Source: Guillardia theta CCMP2712
Lineage: Eukaryota > Cryptophyceae > Pyrenomonadales > Geminigeraceae
Length of the DNA stretch: 26,888 nt
Assembly: GCF_000315625.1 (NCBI RefSeq)
Contig: NW_005434522.1
Span: forward strand, 1-26,888
Direction: 5' to 3'
The position numbers and the translations under genes are program-made. A model generated the notes under the pieces. That model worked only from the letters and a program-made list of their open reading frames with translations. It did no database searches and had not been told where the DNA came from. Positions 1 to 6,377 of the stretch are shown here, one piece after another (positions within the stretch are counted from its first letter, which is position 1; each line of letters begins with the position of its first letter).

Positions 1-122
1 GTTTATTAGAATGCTAGAATGTTGCTCGGCCTCGTTGTGGGCTTATGCAATTTGATCCTAGTCTAAAGAGGCGCTCGAGCACTGGGAGTACACGGCCTAC
101 AATGCGAACCCTGCTTCTGAGG
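1..122 (-). repeat. 3' end of telomere-embedded element, copy A
   Basis: These 122 bases match 5675-5796 with only a few mismatches. Read on the minus strand the segment is the 3' end of the element whose coding region is 322-2469, and it holds AATAAA close to the end. The window starts inside the segment, so the terminal tail and the next telomeric tract, if present, lie off the left edge. Confidence 0.8.
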
Positions 123-159
123 CGTCTTTCTACTCTCTACTTCTGCTGTCTTCTCTTGG

Positions 160-290
160 CTTCCTCAGCCTCAGTCAGGAGAGTTGCCTCTCCTCACCTT
201 GGCCTTCGGGCACCACCTACTCTACCTCCATTCAGCTTCCTCAGCCTCAGTCAGAAGAGTTGCCTCTCCTCACCTTGGCTTTCGGTCGCC
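160..290. repeat. 76-bp tandem duplication in the 3' flank of copy A
   Basis: A stretch beginning CTTCCTCAGCCTCAGTCAG occurs at 160 and again at 236, a period of 76 bases, with a few substitutions. A diverged relative of the same sequence is seen near 2835-2880 in the 3' flank of copy B. This ties the two flanks together as parts of one repeated unit. Several open frames across it are by-products of the duplication. Confidence 0.75.
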
Positions 291-321
291 TCCTACCTTC
301 TCTCCTTACCTTGAGCTCAGC

Positions 322-2469
322 TCAAGCTCGGTACGGGCTCGCCCCGTCTTCTTCCTCGCCCTCGCCTTGCTCTTCCTCCATGTCTTCCTCTTCTTCGTCA
401 TCCTCCCTCATCTCCACTCGCAGTCGGTCCTTCTTGTCCACCTTCAGCGAGCAGGCCAGCACATGCATCTCTGCGAATTTACTCAGTGCTATGAACAGGA
501 GGCTAAGAGATCGACGCTCTATGTCGTCGCTCTCCGCCTCCTGCTCAAGCTCAGCAGCTGCCGTTGCCCGTGGCGAGAACGCGCTGCCCCTCCTTGCCTT
601 CTTGCTCTCTCCTTGCACGCGAGTCCAGCGCTTGCTCTGCAGCCACTTCCCCAGCCTCTCCTTGAGCGCGTTGCGTCCCACTCCCTGCTCCTCTGGCATC
701 TTCGCCCACTCTCCCAGCGCCATGAACTCCAGGCTCCCCGGAGAGTAGAACGTGTCGTGGAGGTTGCCAACGGCCTTGTCCAGGACCAGCTTGATCGGCT
801 CGCTCGTCCCTGCCTCGTTCAAAGAAGCTGCATCTTCGATGACTGCTGACAGCTCGCTGACGAGCTGCATGTCCTCTTGGCTTGACGGAGATGCTGCCTC
901 CATTGTGATCCTCTCCAGGTCTGTAAACTCCAGCCACTCTCCCTCGCTCTCCTCCTGTCGCTGCGCTGCGTCGCTGGTGCCCCGCTGACCAGCCGCCTCA
1001 GAGTCAGGCTCCTTGTCGAAGCCGACTGCTTCGAGCTTGGTTGCTGCGCCTTCGAGATAGAAGGGCAGCTCCTTCATCATGCGTCGAGCATCCTCCGTGG
1101 AGCCGAGGAGGATGCATAGCTTGGACCCGTTCCAGGACTTGGTGTTCAAATCCTCCTCCATGTCGATGCCTTCAACGTTGATCTCGAGCCTGTTAGCGAT
1201 CTCCAACAAGACTCTCTTGACTCTTGCGATAGACGTGTTGCCGCCGTTGCACAGCCCCTCCATCTCCTTCCTCGTGAAGCGACCAGATGCCGCCGTCGAC
1301 TTGATGATGATCTTGATCTCCTTGCCGTCCTTGCCGCCTGCCTTCTTCTGCATCCTTGATGCCTTCTTCAACTTATTTCTGGACACAAAGCGATCAGCTG
1401 TCAACTCGACTGCGAGCGCCTCTCTGATCTTCGGGTCCTCGCTGAACAGAGTCAGGTGTACTCCCTCCATCGCTTCGCTCTCTCGGAAAGCTCGAAATGC
1501 TGTATCATTCGCCTCTGGGCAGCTCGAGGAGACGATCCACTCCACCTCCCTCTGTCTCCAGATGACGTTGGCCCCTACAGCGATGAAGCCTTTCTGACCT
1601 AAGCCTTTGTGGACTTGCTGTCCTGGCGCCCCAGCGACTAGCATGCCTGCCAGCGGCTGGAGTTGGACCGCTGCAAGGGACTGGCGCAGCAGCTGATAGC
1701 GATAGACGGCAGCTATCTCAGCCGTTGTCATGCCGCCCAAGGTTAGCAGGTGAGTCAGCTCTGCCAAGCTGCCCCCTTTGCCCCAGGGTCCTCTCTTGGC
1801 TCGAATCTTGAAAGATCGATCGTGCACGATGCTCACATGTACAGCTGTGAACTTGCGACCATCGATCGCGAAGTCCTCTCTTCCCTGCCAGAGCTTCTCC
1901 GCTTGTGCATTGCGGAGGAAGGAAACAGTCACCGGGATCTCCTCAGCACTCGCTATCTCGGGTCTATACGGAGCCTTCCACATGATTGCTTTACTCTCTT
2001 GCACTGAGTCTACGATCAGTCCGATCTCTTCAAATTTCTTCTTCAGCTTTTCTTCATGGTTGACATACACCGAGGAGATGCCCAGGAGAGTCATGGAGAT
2101 GAAGGAAGTCACCTCGTTGCCTGCTGAGGCGGTGTATGTCTCGACCTTCTCCTTCTTGGCTTCTTCAATCTGCTGCATAAACCACTCTCTGGATGCGTCA
2201 CTCCATCCAGTCATCGCTTCTTGCAGAAGCTCACGTCGTGCCTGCTGACATGTCGAGCGGATGGCTTCTGCGATAGCGTCGGGGGTGCATCCCTCCACAG
2301 CCTTGCAAGCCTGGGCTGTCCTGCTGTTCGGATAACGCTTCGCGAAGCTCTTCACCCTCTCGACGAGATCAGCTTCGAGGACAGAGGCATCCACAAGTCC
2401 GCTCTGCGTGTATTGGCATGATCTCCGATACAGCAGGTTGCGAACATTTTCATCATACTGAAGAACCAT
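322..2469 (-). CDS. Telomere-embedded element protein, copy A (715 aa, unknown family)
   Basis: This is an intronless open frame of 715 codons. The start at 2469 (MVLQYDE) is chosen because copy B starts at the homologous ATG at 5282; the frame continues 9 codons further upstream but has no ATG there. I recognise no known domain. The protein has a helical N-terminal third, a conserved central block (HDRSFK, then RAKRGPWGKGGSLAEL), a segment near residue 490 with alternating strands and helices (MMKELPFYLEG), and a C-terminal tail of Asp/Glu. Conservation with copy B is at protein level and spread over the whole length, which suggests the protein is or was under selection. No reverse transcriptase or endonuclease motif is visible. 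A gag-like RNA-binding role is a guess from the element structure alone. About 100 bases separate the start from telomeric repeats, so any promoter is internal or lies in the repeats. Confidence 0.75.
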   Translation of the reverse strand: MVLQYDENVRNLLYRRSCQYTQSGLVDASVLEADLVERVKSFAKRYPNSRTAQACKAVEGCTPDAIAEAIRSTCQQARRELLQEAMTGWSDASREWFMQQIEEAKKEKVETYTASAGNEVTSFISMTLLGISSVYVNHEEKLKKKFEEIGLIVDSVQESKAIMWKAPYRPEIASAEEIPVTVSFLRNAQAEKLWQGREDFAIDGRKFTAVHVSIVHDRSFKIRAKRGPWGKGGSLAELTHLLTLGGMTTAEIAAVYRYQLLRQSLAAVQLQPLAGMLVAGAPGQQVHKGLGQKGFIAVGANVIWRQREVEWIVSSSCPEANDTAFRAFRESEAMEGVHLTLFSEDPKIREALAVELTADRFVSRNKLKKASRMQKKAGGKDGKEIKIIIKSTAASGRFTRKEMEGLCNGGNTSIARVKRVLLEIANRLEINVEGIDMEEDLNTKSWNGSKLCILLGSTEDARRMMKELPFYLEGAATKLEAVGFDKEPDSEAAGQRGTSDAAQRQEESEGEWLEFTDLERITMEAASPSSQEDMQLVSELSAVIEDAASLNEAGTSEPIKLVLDKAVGNLHDTFYSPGSLEFMALGEWAKMPEEQGVGRNALKERLGKWLQSKRWTRVQGESKKARRGSAFSPRATAAAELEQEAESDDIERRSLSLLFIALSKFAEMHVLACSLKVDKKDRLRVEMREDDEEEEDMEEEQGEGEEEDGASPYRA

Positions 2470-2571
2470 ACTTAGAAAGCTATTTGAAGTATACAAACCT
2501 CTCGCTTGCAGCTTCCTTGGCGCCCTGGCGGCTTCCCCTACACCTGGCAGGGAGCCATGCTGCCGAAAATA

Positions 2572-2702
2572 CCCTAAACCCTAAACCCTAAACCCTAAAC
2601 CCTAAACCCTAAACCCTAAACCCTAAACCCTAAACCCTAAACCCTAAACCCTAAACCCTAAACCCTAAACCCTAAACCCTAAACCCTAAACCCTAAACCC
2701 TA
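2572..2702. repeat. Interstitial telomeric tract (CCCTAAA)n
   Basis: About 18 uninterrupted perfect copies of CCCTAAA lie between the 5' end of copy A and the 3' end of copy B. The heptamer is the plant-type telomere repeat. The C-rich strand is on top, as expected at a left chromosome end. The near-perfect array suggests recent origin. Confidence 0.95.
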
Positions 2703-2716
2703 GTAGTAGTAGTAGT
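2701..2716 (-). repeat. Trinucleotide tail of copy B, (CTA)n in sense
   Basis: Five TAG units on the top strand join the telomeric tract directly to a GAGTTTATT sequence that is shared with the 3' end of the other copies. On the element's sense strand the order is AATAAACTCA, then (CTA)n, then GGGTTTAGGG. This is the position a poly(A)-like tail would occupy in a non-LTR retroelement. Confidence 0.7.
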
Positions 2717-3232
2717 TGAGTTTATTCTAACAGGGATCTCGTGACCTGGCAGTTCGGCCCGACTTGGCTGGCCCTTATGGCAGCCGTGCTTCTGCTCTGC
2801 TCCCTCCTCTGATATACTTCAGTGGTCTTCCCCGGCCTCAGCCAGTGGAGTTTCCTCCGCCGGCCTTGGCCTGGGTCGTCCGTGCTTTCAACTTGTGTTG
2901 CTTCCTCGGCTCCGACACACCTTGGCGGTCTCGGCCGGCCTTCGGCCAGTGAGTGAATGAGGGATAAGGTGGTAGGTGGAATGCGTATGGGTCCCTGGGA
3001 CTCACGTCCCTTCCGAGTTCCCCCGGGCCTCGGTCCGGACCGGGCCCGAGAGCCCGGCCGGCCTCCGCCCGGCCTCCTCCTCCCGGCCCCCCTCCCCCCT
3101 CCCCCACCGGCTTACCTGCCCTTACCTTCGTTGCTTGCCCCATGTCCACCTCATTTATTTCTTCCTCCTTCCCCCCTTGGGGCCCACAGCTCCGCTCCGC
3201 CTCTTGTCCACCTCTAAGACTTGACTCGAGCC
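2717..3232 (-). other. 3' flank of copy B, GC-rich, no gene
   Basis: This stretch runs from the tail to the stop codon of copy B. It is rich in CCGG, CGGCC and C-runs. Near 2835-2880 it keeps a diverged version of the repeat seen at 160-290. Open frames in both directions are short and low-complexity, and I see no convincing gene. Confidence 0.5.
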
Positions 3233-5041
3233 TCAAGCGCGCGAGGGGCCTGCACCGGCCTCCTCCTCCACGGCCTCGTCCTCCTCAGCCTCCATGTCGA
3301 CTTCCTCCCTCATCATCAGCCGCAGTCGGTCTTGCTTGTCGACCTTGCCCGTGCAGCTCAACCCATGGTGCTCAGCAAATTTACTGATCGCAAGAAACAA
3401 GAGGCTTACAGATCGACTCTCGATGTCATCGCTCTCAGCCTCCTGCTCGAGCGCATCAGTCGCTGCTGCCCTTGGAGAGAAGGCGCTGCCCCTCCTCGCT
3501 GCCTTGTTCCCTTGCACCCGTGTCCAGCGCTGCTCGCCGAGGTACGCTCTGAGCTTTTCTTTCAAAATGTTTCGCTTCGATCCCAGCGTCGGCGTGGCTG
3601 CCCAAGCTCCGAGCGTCATGAACTCCACGTTGCCCGGCGAGCAGAAGGTGTCATGCAGCTTGCCAACACTCTTGTCTAGCTCCAGCGAGATCGGCTTGCC
3701 AGCTAGCAGCTCCTCCTCTGATGTCTCCAAGAGCATCGTCGAGAGGTCGAGCAAGACCTGTTGGTCGACTGGCCCTGACGGCGACGCTGCTTCCATAGTA
3801 ATCCTGTCGATGTCGCTGAGCTCCAGCCATCCAGCGCCTTGCTGCTGCCCTTGGGGCTCTTGGGCTTGCTCCTCGCTGCTCGGGCTCCTCTCCTCCTCAT
3901 GCTGAGGGTTGAGCTTAAAACCCATAGCTTCCAGCTTGACTTCCAGGATCCCTTCCAAGTAGAAGGGCATGTCTTCCATCAAGCGTCGAGCCTCTGCCTT
4001 GGTCGCCAGGGAGAGAGCTATCAGGCTCCCATCCCAGCTGAGCGTGTCACGATCCTCCTCGACCTCGACGCTGACCAGCTTGAGGTTCATTCTTCTTGCT
4101 AACTCCAACATGGCTCGCTTGACTCTCGTGATCGATGTGTTACCTCCTCCGCACAGCGCTTCCATCTCCTTCCTCGAGAAGCGGCCTGTGCTCATGCTTG
4201 ACCTCGACTTGATCTGTACTCTGAAGTTGCTGCGCCCCGCATGATCTCTCTCGCGAAGTGCCTTCCTCTGCTTGGCAATCTTTCCCCTCGGCACGAAGGT
4301 GTCGGCTGTGAGCTCGACTGCGAGCTTGGCGTCGTCGCTGATGAGAGTGAGATGCACCCCCTCCATCGCCTCGCTCTCTCTGAACGAGGCCAAGGTCTGC
4401 TCGCAACTTGCCGTCGAAGGCGAGCTGAGCACCCACTCCAGCTCTTTTTGCTGGAGAGTGCCCGTACTTGCCCCAACAGCGACATACGTCTTCGGGCTCG
4501 GCCCCTTGCGACCTCTCTGCCCAGGACCCTGCACGAGCATGCCTGCAAGCGGTTGTACCTCTGCGGCTGCAAGAGATTGCGAGAGCAGCTGAAATCGATA
4601 AATCTGAGCGATCTCGGCCGTCGACATTCCTCCGAGAGCTAAGAGCTGCGATAGCTCGGCAAGGCTCCCTCCCTTGCCCCAAGGTCCTCGCTTGGCTCGA
4701 AGCTTGAACGACCGGTCGTGTGCAATGCTCACCTCTGTGGCTCGGAAGGCTCTCCCTTCTATGCAGTATTCTCTCCTGCCTTCCCATAGCTCCATGGCTG
4801 CTTCATTCCGAAGGAAGGAGACGGTGACTGAGATGTCGTCTGCTCGTGCTATCTCAGGTCTGTAAGGTGCTTTCCACATGATGGCCTTGTCGACTCCATC
4901 GACTGAGTCTACCATGAGACCTAGCTCCATAAGCTTCGTTTTCAACTTTTCTTCTTGTCGAACAAACATCGAGGAAATCCCTAGGAGAGTCATGGAGATG
5001 AAGGAGGTCCCCTCGGTGCCTTCGGTGCCGATGTACTCCAT
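3233..5041 (-). CDS. Telomere-embedded element protein, copy B (main ORF, 602 aa)
   Basis: This is a diverged paralogue of the copy A protein, co-linear with it from the TSFISMTLLGISS segment to the acidic C-terminus. The block RAKRGPWGKGGSLAEL is identical in both copies. An in-frame stop lies just upstream of its ATG at 5041, and the homologous N-terminal 78 residues are in another frame at 5046-5282. Compared with copy A, roughly 45 residues are missing at the junction. The long remaining frame is free of stops, so the break is either recent or bypassed by an unseen splice or an internal start. Both copies end in a Glu/Asp-rich tail followed by a short Pro-Ser/Tyr-Arg-Ala end. No known family is recognised. 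Confidence 0.55.
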   Translation of the reverse strand: MEYIGTEGTEGTSFISMTLLGISSMFVRQEEKLKTKLMELGLMVDSVDGVDKAIMWKAPYRPEIARADDISVTVSFLRNEAAMELWEGRREYCIEGRAFRATEVSIAHDRSFKLRAKRGPWGKGGSLAELSQLLALGGMSTAEIAQIYRFQLLSQSLAAAEVQPLAGMLVQGPGQRGRKGPSPKTYVAVGASTGTLQQKELEWVLSSPSTASCEQTLASFRESEAMEGVHLTLISDDAKLAVELTADTFVPRGKIAKQRKALRERDHAGRSNFRVQIKSRSSMSTGRFSRKEMEALCGGGNTSITRVKRAMLELARRMNLKLVSVEVEEDRDTLSWDGSLIALSLATKAEARRLMEDMPFYLEGILEVKLEAMGFKLNPQHEEERSPSSEEQAQEPQGQQQGAGWLELSDIDRITMEAASPSGPVDQQVLLDLSTMLLETSEEELLAGKPISLELDKSVGKLHDTFCSPGNVEFMTLGAWAATPTLGSKRNILKEKLRAYLGEQRWTRVQGNKAARRGSAFSPRAAATDALEQEAESDDIESRSVSLLFLAISKFAEHHGLSCTGKVDKQDRLRLMMREEVDMEAEEDEAVEEEAGAGPSRA

Positions 5042-5045
5042 TCAC

Positions 5046-5282
5046 TCAGAGAGTCTTCAAACAGGTCGCGTCTCGCCTGCCGACAGCGTCGGGAGTGCAT
5101 CCCCCCTCAGCTCTGCAAGCCTGAGCTGTCCTACTACCAGGATACCGCTTCGCGAAGTTCTTCACCCTCTCGACGAGGTCGGCGGCCTCCTCGACGTGGC
5201 CTCCAGAGCGCTCGCCCTGCGTGTATTGGCATGATCTCCGATACAGCAGGTTGCGAACGCTCTCATCATACTGTAGTACCAT
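5046..5282 (-). pseudogene. N-terminal fragment of copy B protein, out of frame
   Basis: The 78 codons starting at ATG 5282 (MVLQYDES) match the first part of copy A (RNLLYRRSCQYTQ, then LVERVK.FAKRYP.SRTAQAC). The frame then meets a stop just before the main ORF. Alignment with copy A shows a loss of about 24 bases after the shared GCCTGCTGAC/GCCTGCCGAC and a larger loss just downstream. This fits deletion plus frameshift, not a spliced intron. Confidence 0.65.
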
Positions 5283-5368
5283 GCTTAGAAGCTGTTTGAA
5301 CTATACCAAGAACTTGCTCGCAGCTTCCTCCGGTCCCCTTGCGCTCTCCCTACGCGCCGCGGATGTGC

Positions 5369-5577
5369 ATGCCTCGGGAAGGGGCGGCCTGCCTCGGGAA
5401 GGGGCGGCCTGCCTCGGGACTTGAAGGGGCGGCCTGCCTCGGGAAGGGGCGGCCTTGCCTCGGGAAGGGGCGGCCTGCCTCGGGAAGGGGCGGCCTGCCT
5501 CGGGAAGGGGCGGCCTGCCTCGGGAAGGGGCGGCCTGCCTCGGGAAGGGGCGGCCTGCCTCGGGAAGGGGCGGCCTC
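5369..5577. repeat. 20-bp VNTR, about 10 copies
   Basis: The unit GCCTCGGGAAGGGGCGGCCT is repeated about ten times, nearly perfectly. One copy carries a 4-5 base insertion and another an extra T. It sits between the 5' end of copy B and the next telomeric tract, where copy A has only about 50 bases of ordinary sequence. The open frames through it are repeat artefacts. Confidence 0.95.
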
Positions 5578-5578
5578 C

Positions 5579-5634
5579 TGAACCCTAAACCCTAAACCCT
5601 GAACCCTAAACCCTAAACCTTGAACCCTAAACCC

Positions 5635-5635
<1 letters not shown>
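5579..5635. repeat. Degenerate telomeric tract
   Basis: This has about seven CCCTAAA-type units in the same orientation as 2572-2702, but with variants such as CCCTGAA and CCTTGAA. The degeneration suggests it is older than the tract at 2572. Confidence 0.9.
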
Positions 5636-5670
<35 letters not shown>

Positions 5671-5672
5671 GT
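5636..5672 (-). repeat. Trinucleotide tail of copy C, (ATA)n in sense
   Basis: About twelve ATT units on the top strand lie directly between CCCT of a telomeric unit and GTGAGTTTATT of copy C. On the sense strand this reads AATAAACTCAC, then (ATA)n, then AGGG. It occupies the same junction as the (CTA)n tail of copy B but with a different triplet. Confidence 0.75.
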
Positions 5673-5796
5673 GAGTTTATTAGAATGCTAGAATGTTGCT
5701 CGGCCTCGTGGTGGGCTTTTGCAATTTGATCCTAGTCTAAAGAGGCGCGCGAGCACTGGGAGTACACGGCCTACAATGCGAACCCTGCTTCTGAGG
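5673..5796 (-). mobile_element. 5'-truncated copy C of the telomeric element (122 bp)
   Basis: The segment matches bases 1-122 of copy A at about 95 percent. It then stops abruptly at CTGAGG and passes into TCTCTAAACCC telomeric repeats. So only the 3' end, with its tail, is present. Truncation from the 5' side is typical of target-primed reverse transcription. Retroposition is an inference, because deletion by recombination between telomeric tracts would give a similar structure. Confidence 0.65.
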
Positions 5797-5830
5797 TCTC
5801 TAAACCCTAAACCCTAAACCCTAAACCCTT
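5797..5830. repeat. Short telomeric tract flanking copy C
   Basis: Four CCCTAAA units follow the truncated element on its right side. Copy C therefore has telomeric repeats on both flanks, as expected for insertion into a telomeric array. Confidence 0.9.
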
Positions 5831-6250
5831 CTTCGTGATCCTCCTTCGTCGTCCCTATTGTAGCTGTTGCTGTCCTTTCAGTGCGCTTGTGCACAGAGCC
5901 ACATCGACTGCTTGACATGACCTGAGGTGAGGCTTGCTCTGATCAGTTGCCTCAACACTAAACTCTAAACCCTGAACTTAACCCTAAACCTTGAACTGGG
6001 TTCTAAACCCTGAAAGCCTTCCGAGTTCTAAACCCTAAACCCTGTCCTCCGGGTCCCATTCCAGTCCGTCGGAGCCTGGTTTAGGGTTCCAATCCGAGCC
6101 CAGTCCGAGCCCGGTTTAGGGTTCCAGTCCGAGCCTGGTTCCAGTCCGAGCCCGGTTCTCCTTCCTAAACCCCTTCCCGCATGGAGATGGCTTGAGCGTG
6201 CGCAGCGTCTGCCGCCATGGAGCTAGGTATTCCCTCCTCCCTAAACCCTA
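5831..6250. repeat. Degenerate subtelomeric DNA with GAGCC minisatellite
   Basis: No gene is seen here. Scattered CCCTAAA-like units decay from left to right. At about 6055-6155 a short unit of the type TCCGAGCCYGGTT is repeated about five times. Two of these include TTTAGGGTTCC, which is the telomeric motif in the opposite orientation to all tracts to the left. A last CCCTAAACCCTAA lies at 6238-6250. Confidence 0.65.
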
Positions 6251-6257
6251 AGTCAGG

Positions 6258-6290
6258 ATTTTTGCATGCACTGTCATTGCATGCAAAAAT
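6258..6290. repeat. Perfect 13-bp inverted repeat
   Basis: ATTTTTGCATGCA at 6258-6270 and TGCATGCAAAAAT at 6278-6290 are exact reverse complements with a 7-base spacer. The site lies between the last telomeric remnant and the first ordinary gene. It could be a protein-binding site, a boundary of a lost element, or the hairpin of a transcript. Confidence 0.8.
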
Positions 6291-6377
6291 GGTGGCTTTT
6301 TGCTTCATCAGACGTCACACCGAGGACGGAGATTACTGGCATCGGCATGATAAGCCTTGAAAATTTCGCCTCCAAAC

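Noticed and set aside
5339-5581. 80-codon ORF of ASGRGGLPREGAA-type repeats
   Set aside because: It is a translation of the 20-bp VNTR; the period is not a multiple of three and units shift frame.
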